Shown: positions 17,937-26,080 of the stretch, in pieces
How the letters are laid out: each line of letters begins with the position of its first letter
Numbering within the stretch: the first letter of the stretch is position 1
NCBI GenBank assembly: GCA_016714685.1
Contig: JADKCH010000021.1
Span: forward strand, 1-38,882
Length of the DNA: 38,882 bases
Source of the DNA: Candidatus Geothrix odensensis
GTDB taxonomy: Bacteria; Acidobacteriota; Holophagae; Holophagales; Holophagaceae
Direction of reading: 5' to 3'
The notes under the pieces: generated by a model
Told to the model about the DNA's origin: nothing
The model's database searches: none
Seen by the model: the letters and a program-made list of their open reading frames with translations, nothing else
Program-made: the position numbers and the translations under genes

Positions 17937-18767
17937 ATGGTCCAGACCTACCACCAGCTTCGCCTCGACCTGGCTGCGGCCCTGGCCGTGTTCCTCGACC
18001 CGGACGAGGCCCACGCGGAGTGCATCCGCTGGTTCGAGGAGGGCCTGGACCTGTCCCGCTCATGGGTGGCCGCCCACGGCAGCGACCCGGTGCCCGCCGA
18101 GATCCGCCGACGCGTGAGCGCCTGGGTGCGCCGACGCCGCAAGGGCGAGCCCTGGGCCTACATCCTGGGCTGGGCCTGCTTCCGTGATCGGCGCTTCAAG
18201 GTCAGTCACGCCACGCTCATCCCGCGCCCCGAGACCGAGCTGCTGGTGGAGGCGGCCCTGGAAGTGGGGCGGCGCTTGAAGGTGGATCGCTGCGTGGATG
18301 TGGGGACGGGTAGCGGCATCATCGGGGTGAGCCTGGCCCTGGAAACGGACTGGCAGGTCACCGCCTCGGACCTGAGCTCCGGGGCCCTGGCGGTGGCACG
18401 GGAGAATGCCCGGACCCTCGGGGCGCAGGTGTCCTTTCTGGAAGGGAGCCTCCTGGAGCCCCTGCCGGATCCGGTGGGGCTGGTGGTGGCGAACCTGCCC
18501 TATGTGGACCCCGCCGATCAGGCCACCCTCCAGCGGGAACTGGCCTTCGAGCCGGCTTCCGCTCTCTTCGCCCCGGACCGGGGCCTGGCCCTGTCTGAGT
18601 CTCTGCTGCGACAGGCCAGGCAACGGCAGGCGCCGGCCTGTCTGTTGGAGATCGGAGCCGGCCAGGGGGGCGAGTTGTGCCGCCGCGGCATGGGCATCGG
18701 CTGGAGCAAAGTCATGATTCATCAAGATCTTGCCGGTCACGATCGGATCCTGGTCGCCCTCTCCTAG
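17937..18767 (+). CDS. prmC: Release factor glutamine N5-methyltransferase PrmC
   Basis: A 276-residue methyltransferase that modifies the GGQ glutamine of release factors RF1 and RF2. It has the N-terminal helical domain ending in GEPWAYILGWACFRDRRF, then ATLIPRPETELLV, motif I VDVGTGSGIIGVSLAL and motif IV. Motif IV reads NLPY (Asn186) where most PrmC proteins have NPPY. The substrate-loop context (VVANLPYVDP) and the IPRPETE block still point to PrmC rather than to an adenine methylase. The start is odd: GGAGGG directly touches ATG 17937, too close for normal pairing, and TAG 17925 excludes an earlier start. Initiation may be weak or the leader short. Confidence 0.88.
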   Translation: MVQTYHQLRLDLAAALAVFLDPDEAHAECIRWFEEGLDLSRSWVAAHGSDPVPAEIRRRVSAWVRRRRKGEPWAYILGWACFRDRRFKVSHATLIPRPETELLVEAALEVGRRLKVDRCVDVGTGSGIIGVSLALETDWQVTASDLSSGALAVARENARTLGAQVSFLEGSLLEPLPDPVGLVVANLPYVDPADQATLQRELAFEPASALFAPDRGLALSESLLRQARQRQAPACLLEIGAGQGGELCRRGMGIGWSKVMIHQDLAGHDRILVALS

Positions 18768-18771
18768 GGAT

Positions 18772-18787
18772 TGGCACCGTCCTCGCC
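18772..18787 (+). promoter_or_regulatory. Sigma-54-type promoter before flgH
   Basis: TGGCAC (18772-18777), five bases, then TCGCC (18783-18787). GG (18773-18774) and GC (18785-18786) are separated by exactly ten bases, the strict requirement of sigma-54 -24/-12 elements, and TTGGCAC is a perfect -24 box. The predicted start near 18798 would leave a leader of about 13 bases with GGAGG at 18800-18804. Middle-class flagellar genes are often sigma-54 dependent. Confidence 0.6.
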
Positions 18788-18810
18788 CCAAGAAGGCGTG
18801 GAGGTGCGTC

Positions 18811-19482
18811 ATGAGGAAAATGCTGCCTATCGTCCTGCTCTTTGTGGGATTCGGCTGCTCCATTCCCAAGCGTCACGATGCCAACCTGGCCAAGAAGCCC
18901 GCCATCCCCTATGTGGACGAGGCGCCGCCGATGCAGCCCCTGAGCGAGGGGAGCCTCTGGCGGGACCGGCCCATGATCGCGGACCTGCGGGCCTTCCGCG
19001 TCAATGACTTGGTGACCCTGAAGATCAGCGAGAGCACCAACGCCATCAGCAAGGCGGATGTCACCACGAGCCGGGTGGGCAGCAACAAGCTCAGCAGTCC
19101 CAACCTCTTCAGTGCGTTGGCCGGGTTCGGGATCGGGAGCAGCACCGCCGACAAGACCACGGGCAATACCAACAAGTTCGCTGGAACCGGAACCACGGGG
19201 CGCAGCGCCACCTTTACCACCACGGTCACGGCGCGGGTCGTCAAGGTCGTGGGCAACGGGAACCTGATCTTCGAGGGCTTCCGCGACATTCAGCTGAACA
19301 ACGAGACGCAGCGGCTCTACGTGGCGGGCATGCTCGATCCCCACATGCTGGATGCCACGAATGCCATCACCTCGGGGCAGGTGGCCGAGCTGCGCATTGG
19401 ATACGGCGGCCAGGGCGTGGTCGACGAAACACTGAAGCCGGGCTATATCAGCCGCCTGCTTGCCTACATCTGGCCGTTCTAG
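18811..19482 (+). CDS. flgH: Flagellar L-ring protein FlgH
   Basis: A 223-residue lipoprotein that forms the outer-membrane L ring around the flagellar rod. The signal peptide ends in the lipobox FVGFGC (Cys16). The body has GSLWRDRPMIADLRAFRVND, LVTLKISESTNAISKAD, VGNGNLIFEGFRDIQLNNE and VAELRIGYGGQGVV, all FlgH family blocks. ATG 18811 has GGAGG six bases upstream, and the preceding codons belong to the prmC tail. flgI follows after nine bases, as in most flagellar clusters. Confidence 0.95.
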   Translation: MRKMLPIVLLFVGFGCSIPKRHDANLAKKPAIPYVDEAPPMQPLSEGSLWRDRPMIADLRAFRVNDLVTLKISESTNAISKADVTTSRVGSNKLSSPNLFSALAGFGIGSSTADKTTGNTNKFAGTGTTGRSATFTTTVTARVVKVVGNGNLIFEGFRDIQLNNETQRLYVAGMLDPHMLDATNAITSGQVAELRIGYGGQGVVDETLKPGYISRLLAYIWPF

Positions 19483-19491
19483 GGAGCTTCC

Positions 19492-20601
19492 ATGCGCATC
19501 GCAGTCTTGTTCCTCGCATGCCTGTCTCTCTTCGGGGCGGACCTTGCCAAGCCCGAAAAGAAGGTCGAGTCCAAGCTCCGGGACGTGGCCCGCCTCCAGG
19601 GCGTCCGGGGCAACCAGCTCCTGGGCTACGGCATGGTCGTGGGCCTCGATGGCACCGGCGACAAGGACCAGACCAAGTTCACGGTCCAGTCCCTGGCCAA
19701 CCTCATGTCCCGCCAGGGCCTTACAGTCAACCCGGCCACGATCAAGGTGAAGAATGTGGCGGCGGTGATGGTGACGACCGAGCTGCCGCCTTTTGCCCGG
19801 TCCGGGTCGCGCCTGGATGTGACGGTCTCGAGCACTGGCGACGCCAAGTCGCTGGCGGGCGGGACCCTGCTGATGACCGCCTTGCAGGGACCCGACGGGC
19901 AGACCTATGCCGTGGCCCAGGGCCCCTTGCTGGTGGGTGGCTTCAGTGCCTCGGCCGGGGGGGCCTCGGTCACCAAGAACCATCCCACCGTGGGCCGCGT
20001 GCCGGACGGGGGCATCATCGAGCGTGAAGTGGGGGGCGACTTCAACGCTCGGCCCACGCTGCGGTATAGCCTCGTGGAAGAGGACTTCACCACCGCCATC
20101 CGCGTGGTGCATGCCATCAACGAGGAATTGGGGGAGAAACTGGCCCAGCCGCTGGATGCCCGCACGGTGGAACTGAAGATCCCCAAGGAGTTCCAGGGGC
20201 GGGCCGTGGAGCTGGTGGCCCGGCTCGAGAACCTGAGCATCCAGCTGCAGCCCAAGGCGCGAGTGGTGGTGAATGAGCGCACGGGCACCGTGATCCTCGG
20301 TTCGGAGGTGCGGATCGGGGCCGTGAGCATCGTGCAGGGCGGTTTGAGCATCGTGGTGTCGTCGACACCGCTGGTGAGCCAGCCGGCCCCCTTCAGCCAG
20401 GGCAAGACCGTGCAGGCCAACAAGAAGGACGTGACGGCCTTGGAGGAGAAGCCCAAGACCGTGACCGTCGAACCGGGCGTGAGCGTGGGCAAGCTGGCCG
20501 AGATGCTGAACGGCATGGGCGTAAGCCCCCGGGACATGGTGGCCATCCTGCAGGCCATCAAGGAAGCGGGCGCGCTCCAGGCCGAGCTGAGGGTGCTGTG
20601 A
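19492..20601 (+). CDS. flgI: Flagellar P-ring protein FlgI
   Basis: A 369-residue periplasmic protein that builds the P ring in the peptidoglycan layer. It has a signal peptide (IAVLFLACLSLFGA), then the family's most conserved block DVARLQGVRGNQLLGYGMVV with GLDGTGDKD. Further blocks are NVAAVMVTTELPPFARSG, VTKNHPTVGRVPDGGIIERE and a C-terminal MLNGMGVSPRDMVAILQAIK. Full length. Its stop overlaps the GTG of the flgJ-type gene (GTGA), so production of ring and rod cap is coupled. Confidence 0.96.
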   Translation: MRIAVLFLACLSLFGADLAKPEKKVESKLRDVARLQGVRGNQLLGYGMVVGLDGTGDKDQTKFTVQSLANLMSRQGLTVNPATIKVKNVAAVMVTTELPPFARSGSRLDVTVSSTGDAKSLAGGTLLMTALQGPDGQTYAVAQGPLLVGGFSASAGGASVTKNHPTVGRVPDGGIIEREVGGDFNARPTLRYSLVEEDFTTAIRVVHAINEELGEKLAQPLDARTVELKIPKEFQGRAVELVARLENLSIQLQPKARVVVNERTGTVILGSEVRIGAVSIVQGGLSIVVSSTPLVSQPAPFSQGKTVQANKKDVTALEEKPKTVTVEPGVSVGKLAEMLNGMGVSPRDMVAILQAIKEAGALQAELRVL

Positions 20602-20933
20602 TCGCCCAGGGCCTCCCCTCCCTCGATTCGGTGACCCAGGCCCAGGGCGCCAAGGCCCTGCCTGACCAGACTGACCGAACCGACAAGGCGGCCCGCCAGT
20701 TCGAGGGGCTGCTGATGAGCCTGCTCTTCCAGACCATGCGGAAGACGGTGCAACCCTCGGGGTTGTTCGGGGAATCAGGACAGTCGCGGTCCACCTACGA
20801 GTACCTGATGGACCAGGCGGTCGTGGACCAGGCCGTATCCACGGGTCACGGGTGGGGCTTGGCGGAGCGGTTGAAGGCCAGCTGGGCCCGGCAAGAAAAA
20901 CCCGCGCATGAAAAAGAACTCCCAGTGGATTGA
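20598..20933 (+). CDS. flgJ: FlgJ-type rod-binding protein without muramidase domain
   Basis: A 111-residue protein corresponding only to the N-terminal rod-binding domain of FlgJ: AARQFEGLLMSLLFQTMRKT followed by FGESGQSRSTYEYLMDQAVV. The peptidoglycan hydrolase domain of enterobacterial FlgJ is absent, as in many other phyla where a separate enzyme clears the wall for the rod. The start is GTG 20598, overlapping the flgI stop. The stop codon (20931-20933) doubles as the first bases of the sigma-28-like site for flgM. Confidence 0.87.
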   Translation: MIAQGLPSLDSVTQAQGAKALPDQTDRTDKAARQFEGLLMSLLFQTMRKTVQPSGLFGESGQSRSTYEYLMDQAVVDQAVSTGHGWGLAERLKASWARQEKPAHEKELPVD

Positions 20934-20957
20934 AGGTTCTTGGCAAACTGCCGATAG
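20931..20957 (+). promoter_or_regulatory. Sigma-28 (FliA)-type promoter before flgM
   Basis: TGAAGGTT (20931-20938), 11 bases, GCCGATAG (20950-20957). Against the enterobacterial consensus TAAAGTTT-N11-GCCGATAA this is 6/8 and 7/8 with the exact spacing. The expected start near 20964 leaves a leader of about 12 bases that includes GAGG (20967-20970) before ATG 20976. The -35 half overlaps the upstream stop codon. It fits a late-class flagellar promoter driving flgM and the hook-associated genes. Confidence 0.72.
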
Positions 20958-20975
20958 AACCTTGTCGAGGTAATC

Positions 20976-21278
20976 ATGCGCATTAGCGGCAAACCGAGCG
21001 GTGTCGGAAGCACCCAGAGCGCGACCGGACCCAAGGCGTCCGGCGCCTCTGCTTCAGCTCCCGTCGCTTCGGTTTCCGGTTCGGATGCCGTCCAGGTTTC
21101 TTCAGAGGCACGGCTCGTGGCCGTGGCCCAGGAGGCCTTGGCCGTCGTCCCCGACATCCGGATGGAGAAGGTGGAAGCCATCAAGGTCCGGTTGGATGCC
21201 GACGCCTACAACCCCGATGGAGAGGCCGTGGCCGAAGGGCTCATCAAGGAACACATGGCGAAGGGACGCCATTCCTAG
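20976..21278 (+). CDS. flgM: Anti-sigma-28 factor FlgM
   Basis: A 100-residue protein with the FlgM pattern: a disordered N-terminal half rich in Ser, Ala and Gly (secreted through the flagellum when the hook is complete), then the sigma-28-binding helices with VPDIRMEKVEAIKVRLDADA and YNPDGEAVAEGLIKEHM. It should hold FliA inactive until hook completion. A sigma-28-type promoter just upstream would give negative feedback. It is slightly divergent but of the right length and location. Confidence 0.9.
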   Translation: MRISGKPSGVGSTQSATGPKASGASASAPVASVSGSDAVQVSSEARLVAVAQEALAVVPDIRMEKVEAIKVRLDADAYNPDGEAVAEGLIKEHMAKGRHS

Positions 21279-21302
21279 TCCGTCGGCCCTTGTCGTGAGG
21301 GC

Positions 21303-21611
21303 ATGATCAGTCCGCTTGGACAGCGCCAGATCCTCCAGACCGCCGCGGTCGAGACGGTGCGGCAAGCCATGGAGGGCGGGTTCCAGGTGCAGCGGGAGCA
21401 GGCCCGCCGGCAGGCCTTTGATGCCAAGCTCGCCGAGGCCATGCTCGATGTGGCGGATGTGGCGGAGGCCGATGTTCTGAGGCTGACCGATCAGGGCTCC
21501 CAGGAATCGGGAGACCAGCATGCCACCGGGGCCACCGAGGATCTCCCGGAGGAGGACGTAGGAGGTACCCCGGCAGAGGGTGCCGAGCCACACCTGGACC
21601 TCTTGGCCTGA
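21303..21611 (+). CDS. Small hypothetical protein in the flagellar cluster
   Basis: A 102-residue soluble acidic protein with no signal peptide or membrane segment. The first 65 residues look helical (QTAAVETVRQAMEGGFQVQ, then a stretch rich in Ala, Glu and Arg); the tail is Glu/Gly-rich and probably disordered. ATG 21303 is preceded by GAGGG. The gene sits between flgM and the small gene before flgK, where export chaperones such as flgN usually occur, but I see no sequence match. Function unknown. Confidence 0.6.
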   Translation: MISPLGQRQILQTAAVETVRQAMEGGFQVQREQARRQAFDAKLAEAMLDVADVAEADVLRLTDQGSQESGDQHATGATEDLPEEDVGGTPAEGAEPHLDLLA

Positions 21612-21643
21612 GCCTTGCCGGAAGAGGGCTACGGAGGTCTTCC

Positions 21644-21938
21644 ATGCTGCACGCCGTGCCCGAACTGCTGGACGCGCTCGAGACACGCCTGATCGAGGGT
21701 GAGGACCCGGCCGCGCTCCTGTCCGCCATCCGCTGGTCAGAACTGGTCGGATGGCCCGAAGATGCGATGGCCGCCCGCACCCTGAAGCAGCGCATCTTCG
21801 CCATCCAGACCCTGATCATGGGGCTGCAATCCCCCCTGCGGGCGGCCTTTTCCGAGATGTCCGACGCACCCGTGTATGGGCGGGGGATTCCCCGCAGAAG
21901 CCCCGATGCGCTTCCAGCGGTTCCACGGAAAGGTCTAG
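21644..21938 (+). CDS. Small hypothetical protein before flgK, with apparent frameshift near its end
   Basis: As written, the frame from ATG 21644 runs without a stop straight into flgK, which would give FlgK a 99-residue extension unlike any I know. The N-terminal 80 residues look like a real protein (VPELLDALETRLIEGEDPAA, then TLKQRIFAIQTLIMGLQSPL). If one base is removed from GGGGG (21882-21886) or CCCC (21890-21893), the tail becomes FPAEAPMRFQRFHGKV and ends at TAG 21936-21938, two bases before flgK. Third-position G/C is 13 of 16 codons in that frame against 8 of 18 in the written one, supporting the shift. The product would be 97 residues. By position it may be a FlgN-like chaperone, but the sequence does not prove it. 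Confidence 0.55.
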
Positions 21939-21940
21939 CC

Positions 21941-23461
21941 ATGCCCGGATTGAACGCCAGCCTCTACCTAGGGCTTTCCGGCCTCCAGGCCCAGCAGTCG
22001 GCTCTGAGCGTGGTCGGCCAGAACATCGCCAACGTGAACACGCCCGGTTACACCCGGCAACGGGCGGATCTTTCCTCCAATCTGTCACTCACCGAAGGGC
22101 AGCTCTATTTCGGCACCGGAGTCTCCCTGACCTCGGTGCAGGGTATCCGTGACCGGTTCCTGGACCTCCAGATCTACCGGGAAACCGCCAAACAGGCCGG
22201 CGCCTCCGAGCGGTTCACGGGCCTGAATGCGATCTCCACCAGCCTCGCCGATACCGGCACCTCCGGCATCGGGGCCCAGGTCCAGGCCTTCTTCCAAGGT
22301 CTGCAGGACCTTTCGGCCCAGCCGGAGAGTGCCGCCCTTCGCACCAATCTGGTCAACAAGGCGCAAGGCATGATCTCCGCCCTGAAGTCGAGATACCAGC
22401 TGCTGGACGACCAGCGAAACAGCGCCGACCAAGCCGTGGGAAGCCTGGTGACCCAGGTAAACACCCTGACCGACCAGATCGCCAGCTTGAACCAGCGCAT
22501 CATGACCGAAACCACACCAGGAGCCAACAATGACGCGCGGGACCAGCGTAAGGCTCTGACGGACAAACTTTCGGCGCTGGTGGGCATCAATGTCTTCGAA
22601 GGCGCCAAGGGGGAATATCAGATCACTCTGGACTCAGGCACCGGCGTGTTGGTGAGCGGCACCAGCTCGTATCAGCTGAGTGTCTCACCGGGTGGTGCCC
22701 TGGATGGCAAGTCCAGCGTCCTTCTGAATACTGAAATTCCGCCACTGTCTGTCACTTCCAGCATCAAGGACGGCCAACTGGGGGCAAAGCTTGACCTGCG
22801 GGACAACCTCCTCCCTGGCCTCCAGCGGCAGCTGGATCAGTTGGCCGCGGGCATCGTGCAAGGGGTGAACCAGTTGCACCGGGCTGGCTACGCGGCGGAT
22901 GGCATCACCAATGCCGCTTCGGCTCCGCCCCATCCGCCACTGGCCTTCAACAACTACTTCTTCGTCGGGGATCCCGCCAACGCCAATAATCCGGGGCTCC
23001 CCGCGGGGGTTGATTACACAGGCAATTACAAGGGCATGGTGAGCAGCCTTGCCCTCGACCCGAACATCGTCCTGGATTCTTCGCTGATTGCCGCGGCGGG
23101 CGTGGCCGGGGCGAAGGGCGACAACGCCAATGCCCTGGCCATGGCCGCCCTACAGACAGCCACGGGCACAGTCGACCTCGATGGCAATGGGGTCGGAGAC
23201 TCCGGCGCCAGCTACAGCAATGTGGTCGGGAACCTCGTCAGCGATGTGGGCAACAAGGTCCAGCTCTACGCGACGCAGACCACGGCGCAGCAGAACCTCC
23301 TGACGGCCCTCCAGAATCAGCGCGACGCCATCTCTGGGGTGAACCTCGACGAAGAGGCCTCCGCCATGATGACCTTACAGAGGGGCTACCAGGCTTCGGC
23401 TCGCTTCATCAGCGTCATCAACCAGCTCACGGATCAATTGGTGAACCAGTTCGGCCGATAA
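21941..23461 (+). CDS. flgK: Flagellar hook-associated protein 1 (FlgK)
   Basis: A 506-residue protein that forms the first junction ring between hook and filament. The N terminus MPGLNASLYLGLSGLQAQQS with NIANVNTPGYTRQR and the C terminus with LDEEASAMMTLQRGYQASAR and INQLTDQLVNQFGR are the conserved coiled-coil ends of FlgK. I chose ATG 21941 because the family begins exactly there and AAGG is nearby, although the frame is open 297 bases further left. flgL follows after 19 bases. It is a late flagellar gene likely transcribed from the flgM promoter. Confidence 0.95.
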   Translation: MPGLNASLYLGLSGLQAQQSALSVVGQNIANVNTPGYTRQRADLSSNLSLTEGQLYFGTGVSLTSVQGIRDRFLDLQIYRETAKQAGASERFTGLNAISTSLADTGTSGIGAQVQAFFQGLQDLSAQPESAALRTNLVNKAQGMISALKSRYQLLDDQRNSADQAVGSLVTQVNTLTDQIASLNQRIMTETTPGANNDARDQRKALTDKLSALVGINVFEGAKGEYQITLDSGTGVLVSGTSSYQLSVSPGGALDGKSSVLLNTEIPPLSVTSSIKDGQLGAKLDLRDNLLPGLQRQLDQLAAGIVQGVNQLHRAGYAADGITNAASAPPHPPLAFNNYFFVGDPANANNPGLPAGVDYTGNYKGMVSSLALDPNIVLDSSLIAAAGVAGAKGDNANALAMAALQTATGTVDLDGNGVGDSGASYSNVVGNLVSDVGNKVQLYATQTTAQQNLLTALQNQRDAISGVNLDEEASAMMTLQRGYQASARFISVINQLTDQLVNQFGR

Positions 23462-23480
23462 CCTAGGAGACGGGTGACCC

Positions 23481-24389
23481 ATGTCCTTTAGAACCGCCAG
23501 CACCACTCAGCAGCGTCAGAGCCTGATGGACCTCCAGCGCACCCAGGAGAGGCTCGCGCAGAATCGGACCCGCGTCACCACCGGCAGCCGCATCACCGGT
23601 CCCGGAGATGATCCCACCGCATCCGCCGCGATCATGGATTTCAGCAACTCCATCCAGGTGAATACCCAGTTCATCAGGCAGGCCGATGCCGCGCTCGCCT
23701 ACCTGGCACCCGCCGAGAACAATGTGGCCTCGGCGATCGAAGCCACGGTGCGGCTCCAGGAACTGGCGGTTGGCGGTTCCACGGCCTCGATCTCTGAGCT
23801 GGACGCCATCCGGTCCAACCTGCTTTCCATGGCGAATGCCCAGTCCCAGGGGAAGTACCTTTTTGCAGGTTCCGCCACTGACACTAAGCCTTTCGCACTT
23901 GCCAATCCCGCCGACCCCACTTCGCAGGTGCTGTATCAGGGGAACTCCGGCCAGATCAAGCTGAACCTGGATGGGAATGCCGCCAACCCCAACCAAGTCA
24001 GCACGAACCTCCCTGGTGACACCGTCTTTTTCGGCGCTGGTGGCCTCGGCTCCAGCACGGACATCTTCCAGGCCATCACCGATCTCAAGGCTGCTTTCAC
24101 GGCCAACGACTCGGCGGCGGTGAAGACTGTTTCCACGAACCTGGACCTCATCCTCGCGAACCTGAACAAGGCCCAGGTCGACCTGGGTGGCCGGCAGGCG
24201 GGACTTATCGATCTAAAGGAGACCTACGCCAATTTCAACGCCACGCTGGAAGCCCTGCAGTCCGCACAGGAGGCGACCGACTATCCCAAGGTGCTGACCG
24301 AGGTCACGGCAGACGAGACGTTGGAGTCGGTGACCCTGAGCACCATGGCCAAAACCAACAAGGCGAACCTCTTCGACTACCTGACCTGA
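23481..24389 (+). CDS. flgL: Flagellar hook-associated protein 3 (FlgL)
   Basis: A 302-residue protein forming the second junction ring, on which the flagellin filament is built. N-terminal flagellin-like helices carry TRVTTGSRITGPGDDPTASA, and the C-terminal helix ends in VTLSTMAKTNKANLFDYLT. Ribosome binding site AGGAG is at 23465-23469. The gene end overlaps the convergent trmFO by 13 bases, with no terminator between them. Size and order after flgK are standard. Confidence 0.94.
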   Translation: MSFRTASTTQQRQSLMDLQRTQERLAQNRTRVTTGSRITGPGDDPTASAAIMDFSNSIQVNTQFIRQADAALAYLAPAENNVASAIEATVRLQELAVGGSTASISELDAIRSNLLSMANAQSQGKYLFAGSATDTKPFALANPADPTSQVLYQGNSGQIKLNLDGNAANPNQVSTNLPGDTVFFGAGGLGSSTDIFQAITDLKAAFTANDSAAVKTVSTNLDLILANLNKAQVDLGGRQAGLIDLKETYANFNATLEALQSAQEATDYPKVLTEVTADETLESVTLSTMAKTNKANLFDYLT

Positions 24390-25723
24390 TCCAGGGAGCC
24401 TAGATGCCTCTCGAGGGAGGCGAGAGCCCGCTTGCGATGGGCCTCGCCCTTGGCGGCTTTGACGGCCCGGAGCCCTCCCGAGCGCTTCAGGCCCCGCACG
24501 TCCAGTTCGTCATCCGGGATGGGTGGCAACAGGCCCAGCATGGCGTTGGTCGGTCCGAAATCCTTGCTGGATGAATGAGCCAGGTAGTGGAGGAGGCTGC
24601 CCAGGACCGTGTCCCGCGGGAAGGGCATGGGGGCTTCGCCGCGTGTCGCCAGGTCGACGAAATGGGCGGCGGCCAGTCCGGCTGCTGCGGATTCCAGGTA
24701 GCCCTCCACGCCAGAGAGTTGTCCCGCCACCCAGAGATTCGGCACGGACTTGACAGCGAGTGTCGCATCGAGAAGGAATGGCGCCTGTAGGTAGGTATTG
24801 CGGTGGATGCTGCCGAACCGGGCGAACTCCGCACGGGCCAGGCCTGGAATGAGCCTGAAGACCTCCTTCTGCGCACCCCACTTCAGCCGAGTCTGGAATC
24901 CGACGAGGTTGAAGTGCTCTCCTGCGAGGGTGTCCTGCCGCAACTGCACGATGGCATGAGGCCAGCGCCCAGTCCTCGGATTGTCAAGGCCAACGGGCTT
25001 CATGGGGCCATGACGAAGGGTCTCCCGCCCACGATCCGCCATGACCTCGATGGGCAGGCAGGCCTCGAAGTAAGGCGTATCAACTGCATGCAGGGGAACC
25101 CGCTCGGCCGAGAGCAGGGCGTCCAGGAAGGCCTCGTACTGCGGCTGATCGAGAGGGCAGTTGATGAAGTCAGCCCCACCCTTGTCATACCGGGATGCCT
25201 TCCAGGCGATCTCCATGTCGATGCTATCCAATTCAACGATGGGGGCGATGGCATCGTAGAAGTGCAGACATCCGCTCCCGGTGATCTTGGCGAGCCAGTC
25301 GGCCAGCGGGTCCGAGGTCAGGGGCCCGGTGGCGAGGATGGTCGGATGACGAAGGTCGGGAACTGAAACCTGCGCCTCCACCCACTCGATGTTCGGATGA
25401 TGCTTGAGTGTCTCGGTCACCGTGGATGAGAACAACTCCCGATCCACGGCGAGGCTGTTGCCGGCTGGCACGCGCGTGGCTTCCGCGCAGCGGAGGATCA
25501 GGGAATCCATTCGACGCATCTCCGCCTTCAGGATTCCAGTGGCGGAGTTGGGATCGTCGCTCTTGAACGAGTTCGAGCAGACCATCTCTGCTGCCTGATC
25601 GGTCCTGTGCGCCGGCGTTGTCCATTGCGGACGCATTTCAGTGATCCGAAGCGAATGTCCTCGGGAAGCCAGTTGCCAGGCGGCCTCGGACCCAGCCAAC
25701 CCTGCACCGATGATGTGGATCAA
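24377..25723 (-). CDS. trmFO: tRNA (uracil-54-C5)-methyltransferase TrmFO
   Basis: A 448-residue FAD enzyme that makes m5U54 in the T-loop of tRNA with methylenetetrahydrofolate as carbon donor. The N terminus IHIIGAGLAGSEAAWQLASR binds FAD; the catalytic cysteine lies in EMVCSNSFKSDDPNSATG; later blocks are GFQTRLKWGAQKEVFRLIPG and VAGQLSGVEGYLESAAAGLA. The start is taken as TTG 25723, because the family begins with the FAD motif and GGGGGGAAG lies just upstream; a GTG 32 codons earlier is open but adds residues without a match. This is a housekeeping gene convergent with the flagellar cluster. Confidence 0.93.
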   Translation of the reverse strand: MIHIIGAGLAGSEAAWQLASRGHSLRITEMRPQWTTPAHRTDQAAEMVCSNSFKSDDPNSATGILKAEMRRMDSLILRCAEATRVPAGNSLAVDRELFSSTVTETLKHHPNIEWVEAQVSVPDLRHPTILATGPLTSDPLADWLAKITGSGCLHFYDAIAPIVELDSIDMEIAWKASRYDKGGADFINCPLDQPQYEAFLDALLSAERVPLHAVDTPYFEACLPIEVMADRGRETLRHGPMKPVGLDNPRTGRWPHAIVQLRQDTLAGEHFNLVGFQTRLKWGAQKEVFRLIPGLARAEFARFGSIHRNTYLQAPFLLDATLAVKSVPNLWVAGQLSGVEGYLESAAAGLAAAHFVDLATRGEAPMPFPRDTVLGSLLHYLAHSSSKDFGPTNAMLGLLPPIPDDELDVRGLKRSGGLRAVKAAKGEAHRKRALASLERHLGSLDQVR

Positions 25724-25968
25724 GGCTTCCCCCCAGGCCGCTGATTCTACGGCATGTTCTGAGTTACCCAGCGGAGCAGGTTCCCACCGGTGTTGGTGGA
25801 TCCTAAGCCGAGCCCGCATAGATCATTCCGTTGGGGCGGGAGCACTGCGGCGTAATTTTTCTCTTGCATCTGGGTGCTCAGGTGATAGTCTGGATGTCCT
25901 GCGCAGTTGAGGCTGTGGGGTGCAGGAGGAGGCTGAGAGGCCAAGTCCGACATGCTTGAGAGCATGGT

Positions 25969-25992
25969 GAGCGTCTTTGAAAACCGGATAGA
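25969..25992 (+). other. 16S processing stem, 5' strand
   Basis: GAGCGTCTTTGAAAACCGGA and the next four bases TAGA pair along all 24 positions with 27707-27730 after the 16S gene (one G-U pair). Such stems bracket 16S in the precursor and are cut by RNase III. This 24-bp helix is seen directly by reverse-complementing the trailer. Confidence 0.85.
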
Positions 25993-26023
25993 AGATAGGA
26001 AGCCTTTGAGGATTTTGTTCAGC

Positions 26024-26051
26024 GTCTAAGGATGGTGGGCAGAGTTCAGAA
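26024..26051 (+). repeat. Leader direct repeat, copy 1
   Basis: GTCTAAGGAT (26024-26033) plus AGAGTTCAGAA (26041-26051), separated by seven bases. The same two blocks recur 57 bases later. Possible role in antitermination or leader folding; unknown. Confidence 0.7.
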
Positions 26052-26080
26052 CAATTTTTCGACCAGAGCATTTTTTCCAA

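Noticed and set aside
18712..20946. A 744-codon minus-strand frame across the flagellar genes
   Set aside because: It is antisense to flgH, flgI and flgJ, with no domain or start signal. Long antisense frames are common in high-GC genes.
25864..25889. Sigma-70 promoter of the rRNA operon
   Set aside because: TTGCAT and GATAGT are only 14 bases apart, too close for a confident call; kept as a possibility within the leader entry.
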